From positions 67,020 to 131,019 of the forward strand of contig CAXPZW010000009.1 in NCBI GenBank assembly GCA_964221845.1: DNA of 64,000 nt, in the 5' to 3' direction. The first letter of the stretch is position 1. Every line of letters begins with the position of its first letter. Shown here one piece after another: positions 41,878 to 50,289 of the stretch. This stretch comes from CAXPZW01 sp964221845 (GTDB lineage: Bacteria; Bacteroidota; Bacteroidia; Flavobacteriales_D; Sanyastnellaceae). Position numbers and translations under genes: made by a program. A model generated the notes under the pieces. The model saw only the letters and a program-made list of their open reading frames with translations. It was not told where the DNA came from and made no database searches.

Positions 41878-42727
41878 GGCGATCGCCCAATCCACCCAAG
41901 CGGAAGGTTCCGCCTAGGGTCAAGGAGCGCTCAAAGAAGACAATCTTTTGGTCGGCGCGTGCGTCGGAGTTGCCCTCGAGCAGTACATCCGACAAATGCG
42001 ACCATCCGTACTGTGCTTGCGCCTCGATGAAGAAGTGCTTGAGGAAATCCACGCGCCAGCCTGAAACTGTGCTGAACCCGTAACCGGACAAATGGATCCA
42101 GTTGCGGCTGTAGTTGCCAAACAGGCGCACATCGGTCCACGGGAACATGGCTCCTACGTACCCTCCGACTTTCAACGAAGCCTCTACCGTTTGCTTTTTG
42201 TTGGCCCAGAAGGGATGGAAGTACTCTGCGCCAATCCGCACGAAGTTGAACCCGTCGCTGTGCTCGTAGCGTAGGAAGTCCCGCGTCATGTACAGGATGT
42301 CCTGGTTGTATGTGCCCGCATAAAATTCAGAGGCCCCAGGTTCAATGGTGCCGCTGATGCGCAGCGGTTGGTCAAACGCCAAGCGATACTTCATGTGGTC
42401 CCAGCCTGCGGATACCGACAGGCGCTCATTCAAGAAGAACCCAAAACGGCAGTTGAATTGCGGGATGGTCAACTTGAGCGGGTGCAGGTAGATCTTGGCA
42501 TCAAACGGTTCGGGCATGTCGTGGGCGCGTACGTCGTACAGCGTAAAGTCGTAGCCCTTGCCTTTGAAGTGGATGTCCGAATCGTTGTACGAGGACCGGT
42601 TGTAGCCCCACTTGAACCAAAACTTGCCCGCGCGCTGGAAGCCGGATTCGCGTTCCAACACCTCTTGCGCCGTCGTGGGAATTGCCATCCACAGTGCCAG
42701 CGCGACCATCCACAAAGTCTTCTGCAT
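41864..42727 (-). CDS. Putative outer-membrane beta-barrel protein
   Basis: The 287-residue product has a signal peptide ending in TTAQ and then many amphipathic strands with aromatic belts (FWFKWGYNRSSYN, YDFTLYDVRAHD, LSVSAGWDHMKYRLAFDQP, FNFVRIGAEYFHPFWAN, WRVDFLKHFFIEAQAQYGW, LTLGGTFRLGGL). This is what a small outer-membrane barrel looks like; no substrate can be proposed. The methionine at 42727 precedes the signal peptide and lies 4 bp after a minus-strand TACCTTTG box (42732-42739). It is divergent from yraN, with 40 bp between the starts. Confidence 0.78.
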   Translation of the reverse strand: MQKTLWMVALALWMAIPTTAQEVLERESGFQRAGKFWFKWGYNRSSYNDSDIHFKGKGYDFTLYDVRAHDMPEPFDAKIYLHPLKLTIPQFNCRFGFFLNERLSVSAGWDHMKYRLAFDQPLRISGTIEPGASEFYAGTYNQDILYMTRDFLRYEHSDGFNFVRIGAEYFHPFWANKKQTVEASLKVGGYVGAMFPWTDVRLFGNYSRNWIHLSGYGFSTVSGWRVDFLKHFFIEAQAQYGWSHLSDVLLEGNSDARADQKIVFFERSLTLGGTFRLGGLGDRLISN

Positions 42728-42731
42728 GACG

Positions 42732-42739
42732 CAAAGGTA
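42732..42739 (-). promoter_or_regulatory. Bacteroidota -7 box for the outer-membrane barrel gene
   Basis: On the minus strand TACCTTTG matches TAnnTTTG, 4 bp upstream of the start, so the mRNA leader would be very short. A plus-strand TACCTTCG at 42757-42764 may serve yraN. Confidence 0.5.
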
Positions 42740-42767
42740 CCGCGTGCATCCCGGAATACCTTCGGGC

Positions 42768-43127
42768 ATGCACCGCGATGAATTGGGCGCCTACGGAGAA
42801 CGCACCGCCCGCACCTATCTGGAGGCCCGAGGCTTCACCACCTTGCACGCCAATTGGCGTCACCGTCACTTGGAGCTGGACCTGGTGTGCACCCACGCCG
42901 GTCAACTGGTGGTGGTGGAGGTCAAAACCCGCGAAACCGCCCAATTTGGGGAGCCATGGGAGTTCCTCACCCGCAGCCAACGCCGCAACATTATCCGCGC
43001 TGCAGACGCCTACGTGCACCGGTATGAAATCGACCTGCCGGTGCGCTTTGACGTGGTGTCTGTGGTGCACAACTGCTACGGCACGCGCACCACGCACTTG
43101 CCCGATGCGTTCTACCCCATGTTGTAG
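42768..43127 (+). CDS. YraN family protein (UPF0102, endonuclease-like fold)
   Basis: The 119-residue product matches the YraN family of Holliday-junction-resolvase-like restriction-fold proteins: GAYGERTARTYLEARGFTTL, HRHLELDLVCTHAGQLVVVEVKTRE (the E-x-D-x(n)-V-E-V-K active-site pattern), and RRNIIRAADAYVHRYEIDLPVRFDVV. The activity of this family in vivo is unclear. The methionine at 42768 gives the standard N-terminus; the frame is open upstream in a region antisense to the outer-membrane protein gene. It is followed by rluB, whose promoter overlaps the yraN stop region. Confidence 0.92.
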   Translation: MHRDELGAYGERTARTYLEARGFTTLHANWRHRHLELDLVCTHAGQLVVVEVKTRETAQFGEPWEFLTRSQRRNIIRAADAYVHRYEIDLPVRFDVVSVVHNCYGTRTTHLPDAFYPML

Positions 43128-43150
43128 GCGGAAAAACTCGGCTATCTTTG
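43122..43150 (+). promoter_or_regulatory. Canonical Bacteroidota promoter for the rluB-like gene
   Basis: TTG (43122-43124), an 18-bp spacer and TATCTTTG (43143-43150) match the Bacteroidota consensus. The start codon at 43163 follows by 12 bp. The -33 element sits in the last yraN codons. Confidence 0.75.
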
Positions 43151-43162
43151 CACCCTCGATTT

Positions 43163-44029
43163 ATGGCCAACCTCAGCAACAGCAATCGCCGACGCAAACG
43201 CTCGTCGGGCAAGCCCAACGCGAAACGCGGACCCAAACAAGGCGGTCCCAAGAAAACCACGCGCACCGGCCGCCCACGCAGCGGAGCCCCGTCACGCCCC
43301 AACAAACCGTTGGAAGACGGCAAAATGCGGCTGAACCGCTACATCTCCAGTTGTGGCGTTTGTTCTCGCCGTGAAGCTGATGTGCTGATCAAGGCCGGCG
43401 CCATCAGCGTCAACGGGGAAATTGTGGTGGACTTCGGCTACCGTGTGGATCCGGCCAAAGACCAGGTGCAGTATGACGGACAAACCATCCGTATGAACGA
43501 CCTGCGTTACGTGCTGCTCAACAAGCCCAAGAACTATACCATCGCCACCGACGATCCCACCAAACAACGCACCGCCTTCCAGCTGCTGCGCGGAGCGTGC
43601 AAAGAGCCTGTAGTGCCGGTGGGTCGCATGGACCGACTGACCGTTGGCTTGGTGCTGTACACGAACGATGGCGACTTGATCCGCCGCCTGTCCAACCCCA
43701 CCGCAGGTGCCGTGCAGCTTTACCACGTGACCTGCGCGGAGAAGATCAAAACCGCCCACATCGAAACCATGCTCGAAGGCGTGCGCTATGGCGACGGCAT
43801 GGTCAAGCCTTCCAAAATCGAATTCGCAGGCGACGACCCGCGTCAGGTAGGCGTGGAGATTCAAACCGGCCGCAACCGCGCGGTCCGCGGACTGTTCGAG
43901 CAGTTCGGCTACACCATCACCAAACTGGACCGCGTGAAGATCGGTCCACTGACCAAAAAAGACCTTCCCCGGGGCCACTACCGCCACCTCACCGAGCAGG
44001 AAGTGAATTTTTTGGCCATGATCCGGTGA
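43163..44029 (+). CDS. Pseudouridine synthase, RsuA/RluB/RluF family
   Basis: The 288-residue product has a basic, disordered N-terminal tail (RRRKRSSGKPNAKRGPKQGG), an S4 domain at about 55-115 (RLNRYISSCGVCSRREADVLIKAGAISVNG) and the pseudouridine synthase domain with VPVGRMDRLTVGLVLYTNDGDLI, where the aspartate of GRMD is the catalytic one. It forms pseudouridine in rRNA. The basic tail is common in Bacteroidota RluB relatives. Since several rRNA targets exist in this family, the target is not named. Start at 43163 is supported by the promoter just upstream. Confidence 0.93.
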   Translation: MANLSNSNRRRKRSSGKPNAKRGPKQGGPKKTTRTGRPRSGAPSRPNKPLEDGKMRLNRYISSCGVCSRREADVLIKAGAISVNGEIVVDFGYRVDPAKDQVQYDGQTIRMNDLRYVLLNKPKNYTIATDDPTKQRTAFQLLRGACKEPVVPVGRMDRLTVGLVLYTNDGDLIRRLSNPTAGAVQLYHVTCAEKIKTAHIETMLEGVRYGDGMVKPSKIEFAGDDPRQVGVEIQTGRNRAVRGLFEQFGYTITKLDRVKIGPLTKKDLPRGHYRHLTEQEVNFLAMIR

Positions 44030-44156
44030 CCTTTTTTCCAAAACTCTCGTCTAATGGAATACTTGGTCCTAGACCATAGTAAGCAATACAAGCAATCGTG
44101 CCTGCCCTTTGTCCGCATTTCAAAGCGTTGGAATTAGGAGTGAGGAATGGTACGGG
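44030..44156 (+). other. Gene-free stretch before a terminator; possible 3' UTR or small RNA
   Basis: 127 bp between the rluB-type stop and a strong terminator. It contains a small hairpin TGGTC-CTA-GACCA (44064-44076). No reading frame is credible. Confidence 0.4.
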
Positions 44157-44184
44157 AAGCGGTCCGTAAATGGCCGCTTTTTTT
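44157..44184 (+). terminator. Rho-independent terminator
   Basis: AAGCGGTC and GGCCGCTT form a stem with a 7-8 nt loop followed by seven Ts, upstream of ctaA. Confidence 0.78.
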
Positions 44185-44206
44185 ATGCCCTTCCCCCATT
44201 CTGAGG

Positions 44207-44214
44207 TACCTTTG
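44207..44214 (+). promoter_or_regulatory. Bacteroidota -7 box for ctaA
   Basis: TACCTTTG matches TAnnTTTG and lies 17 bp before the ATG at 44232. Confidence 0.6.
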
Positions 44215-44231
44215 ACCCAGATTTAACGTGC

Positions 44232-45275
44232 ATGATTCCGCTCCTTCGTCGCGCTTGCTTTCTCTCGCTTTGTCTGGTCTTTTTTGTCATCCTCGCCGGC
44301 AGTGTGGTGCGTACCACAGGCTCGGGCATGGGATGTCCAGATTGGCCCAAATGCTTTGGTCACCTGATCCCCCCCACCACCACCGAACAGGTGAGCTGGG
44401 GCCGCGGAAAGGAGTTTGACGCCGGACTGATGATCGTCCACCAGGGCGAACTCTGGACCGCCAACCAAGACTTCACCACCGGCCAAGGCTTTGATGCTGC
44501 CAACTGGACCAAGTACCACAAGCACGACTACGCCATCTACAACCCGGTGCATACCTGGATTGAGTTCTTGAACCGTATCTCGGGCGTGGCGGCGGGCATC
44601 CCGATTGCACTCACCTTCTTTTTGTCAGTCCTGTATTTCTTGCGCAAACGCAAACCGGGGTTCTTCCTGCTCATGGGGTCGGCCATGGTGGTCTTGGGCC
44701 TGATTGCGTGGCTGGGCAAATTGGTGGTGGACGGCAACCTGATTCCTGCGCAAATCACCCTGCACATGGCCGGCTCTGTGCTCTTGGTAGCACTGTTGGC
44801 CTTGGTGCATCGCAAAGCGTCCAAGCGCAACTACGTGTCTTCAACCCCGCTGATGCATGCGCTTTTGTTGACAGGAGTGGTGCTCACCCTGACTCAAATC
44901 TTCATGGGCACCCAAGTGCGGGAGGCAGTGGACCACCTGAACGAAGCCGGGCTCGCGCGTGAACTGTGGATTGAGCAACTCCCGGTGATCTTTAAGATTC
45001 ACCGGTCGTTCAGCATCGTGGTATTGCTGGTCAACGGCTACCTCGCATGGCAAGTGGTGCAAAAAGGACTGGGTTGGCGCCTGCAATTGGGCATCATGGG
45101 CGTACTCGGACTGGAAGTGCTGACTGGGGTGATTTTGGCCTATGCAGACATGCCACAATTCATGCAACCCACCCACCTGGTGTTTGCCATCTTCCTGTTT
45201 GCCCTACAGATCTACCAGGTGTACCTGGTGTTCGGAAAGAGTTGGGTGAAGCGACGCCAGTCGCTCATCGCTTAA
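44232..45275 (+). CDS. ctaA: Heme A synthase (COX15/CtaA family)
   Basis: CtaA oxidises heme O to heme A for the aa3-type cytochrome oxidase, in the inner membrane. The 347-residue product has about eight membrane segments. The N-terminal block VILAGSVVRTTGSGMGCPDWPKCFG is the family hallmark, with the pair of cysteines (GCPDWPKC) in the first extracytoplasmic loop. Heme-ligand histidines appear in HTWIEFLNR, ITLHMAGS, FKIHRSFS and MQPTHLVF. It overlaps by 4 bp the convergent PorV2 gene. Other heme genes (hemA, hemCD) lie nearby on the other strand. Confidence 0.95.
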   Translation: MIPLLRRACFLSLCLVFFVILAGSVVRTTGSGMGCPDWPKCFGHLIPPTTTEQVSWGRGKEFDAGLMIVHQGELWTANQDFTTGQGFDAANWTKYHKHDYAIYNPVHTWIEFLNRISGVAAGIPIALTFFLSVLYFLRKRKPGFFLLMGSAMVVLGLIAWLGKLVVDGNLIPAQITLHMAGSVLLVALLALVHRKASKRNYVSSTPLMHALLLTGVVLTLTQIFMGTQVREAVDHLNEAGLARELWIEQLPVIFKIHRSFSIVVLLVNGYLAWQVVQKGLGWRLQLGIMGVLGLEVLTGVILAYADMPQFMQPTHLVFAIFLFALQIYQVYLVFGKSWVKRRQSLIA

Positions 45276-46354
45276 GATTCGCCGCGCTTGACGATGTCGA
45301 AGCGCACGCTGAAGATGTTGGTGTAGTTGGACCCGCCTGCAAAACCCAGGTTGGTCAGCGCGTAATCCAGCTTGAGGCCTTTGAGCGCAAGACCCACGCC
45401 AGCACTTGGCTGGAAGGTCCAGTTTTGCTCCTCGCCCACCCCTGCATACACTTGCTGCAAGCTGCCGGCGCCCCCGCGCAAGAATAAGCGGTTCTTGTAC
45501 CCGATCTCCACACCCATGTGCGGATCAATCGAGAACGGATTGGCGCTCACCAGCACGTTGCGGCGGCCGTCGGTGGTCACGTCCAAGTTGCCCTCGGCCA
45601 ACACGCTGAGGTTCTCAAACTCCCACTTGCGCGAGACAGCGAAAATCAAGCGGGGCAGTGTGAGCTCAATGCTGTTTTCAGGTAAGATGTTGTCGGTCAC
45701 CAGCAGGGTTTGGAGCTCGTCCTCTTCAAAGCTGAAGGTCCAGGCGTTCCAAGTACTGGTGATGTCGCGGGCCATGAGCCCCAGGTCCCAATTGCGCCAT
45801 TTGTAGCGCAGGCCAGCATCCAAGCCAAAGCCCCAGGCTTGCGCAAAACTGCCCACCTGGCGGTAAATCACTTTGGCCGAACCTCCCAAGGTCAAGCCTT
45901 CCACGGGCAAATGGCGCGCGTAAGAGAACACAAAGGCATAGTCACTGGCAGAAAAGACGCTGATGCGGTCGTAATCGATGTTGCCCTCAGCGTCCAAAAG
46001 ATCGAGGGTGTTGGGGATGTCGTCCACCCCGAAACGCATGATGCTAAGCGAGGCTGCACTTTCATCGTCGATGCGCTTGGCGATGCCTGCGTAGTCAAAC
46101 TTGGCAATGCCGGCGAAGTAGTCGGCGTGCATGTAGCCCACTTGCATGTCTTGGGCAATGCCGGTGAGCCCGGCGGGGTTCCAGTACCCAGCGGTCAGGT
46201 CCTGGTTGGAAGACACCACAGAACCCGACATGGCCAAGGCGCGCGCGCCCACACCAATAGCGAGGAATTCGTTGGAATACTTCGGAGCGGAAATCTGTGC
46301 GTTGGAAACCAGTCCAAGCAGCAGTGCTATGCCTAGGAAAAGGTGTTTGGGCAT
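45272..46354 (-). CDS. porV2: PorV/PorQ family outer-membrane protein, PorV2 type
   Basis: The 360-residue product has a signal peptide (LFLGIALLLGLVSNAQ) and then the family motif ISAPKYSNEFLAIGVGARALAMSGSVVSSNQDLTAGYWNPAGL, which is typical of PorV/PorQ-like (FadL-fold) T9SS barrels. The rest is alternating amphipathic strands. PorV shuttles T9SS cargo from the translocon to the PorU sortase; PorV2 is its close relative. The PorU2-type protein lies 18 kb away. The start at 46354 begins the signal peptide. The PorV2 versus PorQ choice is from N-terminal pattern only. Confidence 0.82.
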   Translation of the reverse strand: MPKHLFLGIALLLGLVSNAQISAPKYSNEFLAIGVGARALAMSGSVVSSNQDLTAGYWNPAGLTGIAQDMQVGYMHADYFAGIAKFDYAGIAKRIDDESAASLSIMRFGVDDIPNTLDLLDAEGNIDYDRISVFSASDYAFVFSYARHLPVEGLTLGGSAKVIYRQVGSFAQAWGFGLDAGLRYKWRNWDLGLMARDITSTWNAWTFSFEEDELQTLLVTDNILPENSIELTLPRLIFAVSRKWEFENLSVLAEGNLDVTTDGRRNVLVSANPFSIDPHMGVEIGYKNRLFLRGGAGSLQQVYAGVGEEQNWTFQPSAGVGLALKGLKLDYALTNLGFAGGSNYTNIFSVRFDIVKRGES

Positions 46355-46379
46355 GGAGCGAAGAAAGTCATGTTCACCA

Positions 46380-47948
46380 CTATAAACCTAGCATTTCTGT
46401 AAAAATTGCACGGGCCACGGCTGCGGAAGACATCGAAGTGAGCACTGTGCTGGGCTCCACGCCTTTGGATTGCAGTGCTTGGGCGGTGGCACGGCCCGCT
46501 GCGATCGCCTTTATGCCGGGGGCAAATGCATTGGCCTCGGCGAAGGCCTCCACATTGGAAGGGCTGGTAAACACTGCAATTTCGGGTGTTCCTACGGCTT
46601 TGGGTACGTGTGCTGTTTCGTAGACGATCACCTCGGTGACTTGCTCGGCAGACAAAGCAACTTGCACAGTACGTCGCGAACGGTTGCCCACGGCAAACAG
46701 CACGCTTGCGTCTCCAACATGCGCAGCAAAGTCGTGCGCGGTTTGGTCAGTTTCGGTCCCTCTCCCTACGAAATCTGGGGTGCAATGGCGCTTCAGTTTG
46801 CGTGCGGTGCCCGGGCCAATTGCCCCTACTTTTTGCCCCGGCTGGAGGACATGCTGGGCAAAAAAGGCATCCACCGCGTTACGCGAGCTGAAGAACACCC
46901 AATCGAAGTGGCCTTGAGGCAAAGCGCTCTCTACGGTGCGGATCTCAATTTGACTTTGGGCCTCAAAAGGAATGGACCAACGCTCAAACATGCCCGGCAA
47001 ATGGCCGGCGTCTTTGGCGTGACGTGACAAGTACACGGACGGAGTGGGATGCGCTCCACCTTTCAACCAATGCAGCGCTTGTTTTGGCAGTTGGTCCTGC
47101 GCAGTACCCGATAAGTGGAGCATGCGCAACGGGGCATCGACTTCTGGGGCATAAGCCACGTCCAATTCAAAACGGTCTCCCACTTGGATGGCGCTGGCTC
47201 CAAACGGAAGCTGGCAGCCCCCGTCGAGACCAGCGAGTATTTCGCGTTCGAGTTCGGTGCAGGCCTTGGCGGTATCGTCGTTGAGCACTTGGAGGACAGT
47301 GCGCAGGGCATCGTCCCCTTCGCGGATTTGAATGGCCAAAGCTCCTTGCGCCGGTGCAGGCACAAACGCTTCGGGGTCCAAAGGCACAACCTGCGCATCT
47401 TCGGGCACCAACTCCAAGCGGTCCAGGCCGGCTTTGGCAAGCACAATGGCATCGAGGCCTTCATCAAAGAGTTTGCGCACGCGGGTGGGCACGTTGCCAC
47501 GCATGTCCACGGTCTGCACGTCTGGGCGGTGAAAATGCAGTTGTCCTTTGCGGCGGGCAGAACTTGTACCAACGCGCGCGTTCTCAGGCAATCCCCAGCG
47601 CTGGGCAGGATCCAACACTGCATCGCGAATCACCAACACATCGCGGTGGTCAGCGCGGGCCGAGACCGCCGCAATGCCCAAGCCCTCCGGCTGGCTGGTT
47701 TCCAGGTCTTTGTGGGAGTGAACAGCCAAATCGATCTCACCGCTCAGCAGTGCGGCTTCGATTTCCTTGGTGAAGAAGCCCTTGCCCTCGAGCTTGTCAA
47801 AGCTCAGGTCTTGGATCCGATCACCGCGGGTTTGGATGATCTTGATTTCGGAGGAATGGCCGTGTGCCGCCAAGACAGACTGCACGTGGTTCGCTTGCCA
47901 GAGCGCCAATCGGCTGCCCCGCGAACCAATCACAATGGGGGTGTTCAA
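46380..47948 (-). CDS. hemCD: Fused hydroxymethylbilane synthase / uroporphyrinogen-III synthase
   Basis: The 522-residue product joins two steps of tetrapyrrole synthesis. Residues 1 to about 300 are HemC: the catalytic Asp81 in HSHKDLE, the arginines of GTSSARRKGQL and MRGNVPTRVRKL, and Cys245 in LDGGCQLPFGA, where the dipyrromethane cofactor is attached. Residues about 308-522 are HemD-like: VYLSRHAKDAG, DWVFFSSRNAVDAFF, GAIGPGTARKLK and VFTSPSNVEAFAEA. No stop or start separates the halves. It lies 1 bp downstream of hemA, with which it forms an operon. Confidence 0.93.
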   Translation of the reverse strand: MNTPIVIGSRGSRLALWQANHVQSVLAAHGHSSEIKIIQTRGDRIQDLSFDKLEGKGFFTKEIEAALLSGEIDLAVHSHKDLETSQPEGLGIAAVSARADHRDVLVIRDAVLDPAQRWGLPENARVGTSSARRKGQLHFHRPDVQTVDMRGNVPTRVRKLFDEGLDAIVLAKAGLDRLELVPEDAQVVPLDPEAFVPAPAQGALAIQIREGDDALRTVLQVLNDDTAKACTELEREILAGLDGGCQLPFGASAIQVGDRFELDVAYAPEVDAPLRMLHLSGTAQDQLPKQALHWLKGGAHPTPSVYLSRHAKDAGHLPGMFERWSIPFEAQSQIEIRTVESALPQGHFDWVFFSSRNAVDAFFAQHVLQPGQKVGAIGPGTARKLKRHCTPDFVGRGTETDQTAHDFAAHVGDASVLFAVGNRSRRTVQVALSAEQVTEVIVYETAHVPKAVGTPEIAVFTSPSNVEAFAEANAFAPGIKAIAAGRATAQALQSKGVEPSTVLTSMSSAAVARAIFTEMLGL

Positions 47949-47949
47949 A

Positions 47950-49179
47950 TCAGTTTTTTTGGACGGAGTCCATGATGACCTCGCGGGCCATTTTCATGGG
48001 TACCGAAATGTACTTCTTCTCCATGTAATCCAAGATGCGGATCAGGACCTCTACGCTGTGTTCGTCAAGGTTCTCCAAGTCACGGGCGAAGATGTCGCCG
48101 AGCGCAGTGGCTTTGATTTCCTTGATCTTGGCGGGAATCTCGCGCATGGCGATTTCCACTTGGCGGTGCTGGTAGTTGAGTTCAAACTCTTCCAGTCCGC
48201 GTTCAATGATGGATTCGCAAGCGTCGACCTCCATCAGGCGCTTTTGCACGTTGGCGTCAGCCTCGCGTTTGAGGGCCACCATGTCAATGTAGGTGAGTGG
48301 GTGGTTTGCTGGTATGGAGGCATCCACATCTGCCGGCAAACCCAAATCGACCACCACGCCGCCGAAGGGCTGACCGCCGGTAAGGGCGTCGAACACTTCA
48401 GGGGTGATCACAGGCTCTTGTGCCCCGGTGCACACGACCAACGCGCGCATAGCTCGCTGCGCAGTAGGCAAGTCTTCCAACGCAATGGCTTCCCAGTTTT
48501 GGGCGAGTGACTGCGCGTTTGCCAGCGAGCGGTTGGCCACCGTCACATCGGTGCAACCAAACTTGCGCATGAAGCGCGCTACGTTGCCCATGGTTTGGCC
48601 AGCGCCCACAAGTACCACCGGATCCTTTGGTTTGAGGCCTGCGTTCTTGAGCTTTTGCCAAGCCAAAAACGCCACGCTCACAGGGTTGCTAGAGATGCCG
48701 GTTTTGGAGAAGCACTTCTTGGCAGTCTCCACCACCTTTTTCATGCCCAAACGTAGCACGTCGCCGGTGTGGCCAAGCTGGGTGCTGGTCTCATACGCTT
48801 TGCGCAATTGGGTAATGATCTCTTGCTCGCCCACCAACATGGATTCCAACGACGAGCCCACGCGCATCAGGTGGCGCAAGGCGTCGAGGCCGTGGTGAAT
48901 TTCGAGGGCTGATTTGATGGACTCCGGAAAGGCTTCGGCCTCGCCTTGAAAAAACTCCTGCAGCAACTGCGTGCTCAACCCCGAACAGAGGTAGGCGTTG
49001 AACACGAACACCAACTCAATGCGGTTGCAGGTGCTCAGGTAGAAAATCTCGTCAATGAGGTAGCGGTGTCGGATGTCGGCCAGGATGGCGTCTACCCGTT
49101 CAGCGTCCACGTGGAATTGGCCAATGACCTCCAGCGGAATTTGCTTATGCGAAAGTGAGATGACTTTCAGTTCCTGCAT
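47950..49179 (-). CDS. hemA: Glutamyl-tRNA reductase
   Basis: HemA reduces glutamyl-tRNA with NADPH to glutamate-1-semialdehyde, starting C5-pathway heme synthesis. The 409-residue product has the catalytic Cys51 in STCNRIE, the GSSLESMLVGEQEIITQLRKAY segment, the NADPH-binding VVLVGAGQTMGNVA at about 188, the DLGLP motif and a C-terminal dimerisation helix. Length is normal for the family. It is the first gene of the hemA-hemCD operon. The 160 bp upstream hold no other gene and no obvious heme-responsive site that I can name. Confidence 0.95.
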   Translation of the reverse strand: MQELKVISLSHKQIPLEVIGQFHVDAERVDAILADIRHRYLIDEIFYLSTCNRIELVFVFNAYLCSGLSTQLLQEFFQGEAEAFPESIKSALEIHHGLDALRHLMRVGSSLESMLVGEQEIITQLRKAYETSTQLGHTGDVLRLGMKKVVETAKKCFSKTGISSNPVSVAFLAWQKLKNAGLKPKDPVVLVGAGQTMGNVARFMRKFGCTDVTVANRSLANAQSLAQNWEAIALEDLPTAQRAMRALVVCTGAQEPVITPEVFDALTGGQPFGGVVVDLGLPADVDASIPANHPLTYIDMVALKREADANVQKRLMEVDACESIIERGLEEFELNYQHRQVEIAMREIPAKIKEIKATALGDIFARDLENLDEHSVEVLIRILDYMEKKYISVPMKMAREVIMDSVQKN

Positions 49180-49340
49180 TTACACCAAATCAGTTATGAC
49201 TCAGCAAAAAAACGCAGAGCATTGCGCGGGGTTGTCACCCCAATGTCAGTTTCAACCCTGACGAAAGTCACCCACAAACAGGTGGACCGGCAACACTGCG
49301 CTTATTTTGGCGCAGTATACGCACAATCCGCCATGATTCG

Positions 49341-50189
49341 TCACTCGCAATCGGTCCCAAATGCGCCGAGCAGGATGAGCACATCCTCGGTGTCTACCGA
49401 GCCCGACGCGTTCAAGTCGCCGTCGCAGTCAAGCGTCACACAGCCAAAGTCACCCACCACGGTCAACAGGTCCGAAGTGTCGGTCTTGTCGTCGCCGTTG
49501 AGGTCGGTGACGCAACCCGCAGGTGTGGGAATGGAGGTGAAGGCCATGTCCAAGAAGATCTCGGTCTCCGAAAGCTCGTCACCGGGCGGATCGTAAATGG
49601 AACCGTCCGGGTTCAAGCGACGGATTTGGAAGTTCACTTGGCCAAACACATCGCCGGCCACAGTGAACTGTGCAATAAGGACTTTGCCGTCCACATCGCC
49701 CGTGCTTTGGGGGTTCATGCCGAAGGTGGAAATGAACACGCCACCGCCGACCAAATCGTTGATCAACAGGTCGCCTCCGAGCTCCCAGCCGGTAAATACG
49801 GCTTCAAAGGGGTAGAGCACCGACATATTGCCATCGGCATCATCGTCACCAATGGTCAACCACGAATCGTAGCCGAGCTCAGGAAAGAGCGCCACTTGAT
49901 CGGGGTCAATGAATTCAGCAGTAGGGCCACCAAGCAAGGCTTGGTAAAAGCCACCGGTGCTGTTGATCGCTAAGTCGCCGGTTTGGTCACCGAAGACGAT
50001 TTGGAGTTCATAATTGTCCGGAATCACTGCATACAAACGGAAGGTACGTGCAGGTGCGCCAAGGGCGGCATCGAGGGTGGTAGCCACATCGCCGGGGATG
50101 GCAACTTCTTCGAGCACCACGCTCGCTTCGGGGGATTGGGCCAGGGCCATTGCGGGAAACAACAGTGCCAAAAGGGTCAATCGAAACAT
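49341..50189 (-). CDS. Exported protein with C-terminal dockerin-like repeats
   Basis: The 282-residue product has a signal peptide (LTLLALLFPAMALAQ). The middle has a beta-rich domain I do not recognise (FRLYAVIPDNYELQIVFGD, LGYDSWLTIGDDDADG). The C-terminal 60 residues contain two calcium-loop units with dockerin look (DLNGDDKTDTSDLLTVVGDFG and DLNASGSVDTEDVLILLG), ending AFGTDCE. This end is strikingly like that of the beta-helix protein at 6962-8533. Methionine at 50189 is set by the signal peptide. It follows the nrdA gene's terminator and is probably a single transcription unit. Confidence 0.72.
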   Translation of the reverse strand: MFRLTLLALLFPAMALAQSPEASVVLEEVAIPGDVATTLDAALGAPARTFRLYAVIPDNYELQIVFGDQTGDLAINSTGGFYQALLGGPTAEFIDPDQVALFPELGYDSWLTIGDDDADGNMSVLYPFEAVFTGWELGGDLLINDLVGGGVFISTFGMNPQSTGDVDGKVLIAQFTVAGDVFGQVNFQIRRLNPDGSIYDPPGDELSETEIFLDMAFTSIPTPAGCVTDLNGDDKTDTSDLLTVVGDFGCVTLDCDGDLNASGSVDTEDVLILLGAFGTDCE

Positions 50190-50222
50190 AACAGGATGGA
50201 TAGGGGGCTGAGAAATTAGAAC

Positions 50223-50252
50223 AAAAAAAGGCCGCCCCAAAAGGGACGGCCC
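50223..50252 (-). terminator. Rho-independent terminator of nrdA
   Basis: On the minus strand GGGCCGTCCC and GGGGCGGCC form a stem with a TTTT loop followed by seven Ts, about 40 bp beyond the nrdA stop. Confidence 0.85.
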
Positions 50253-50289
50253 GTTTTCATCATCCAAATCAGAACGTTTTAGCGCTGGA

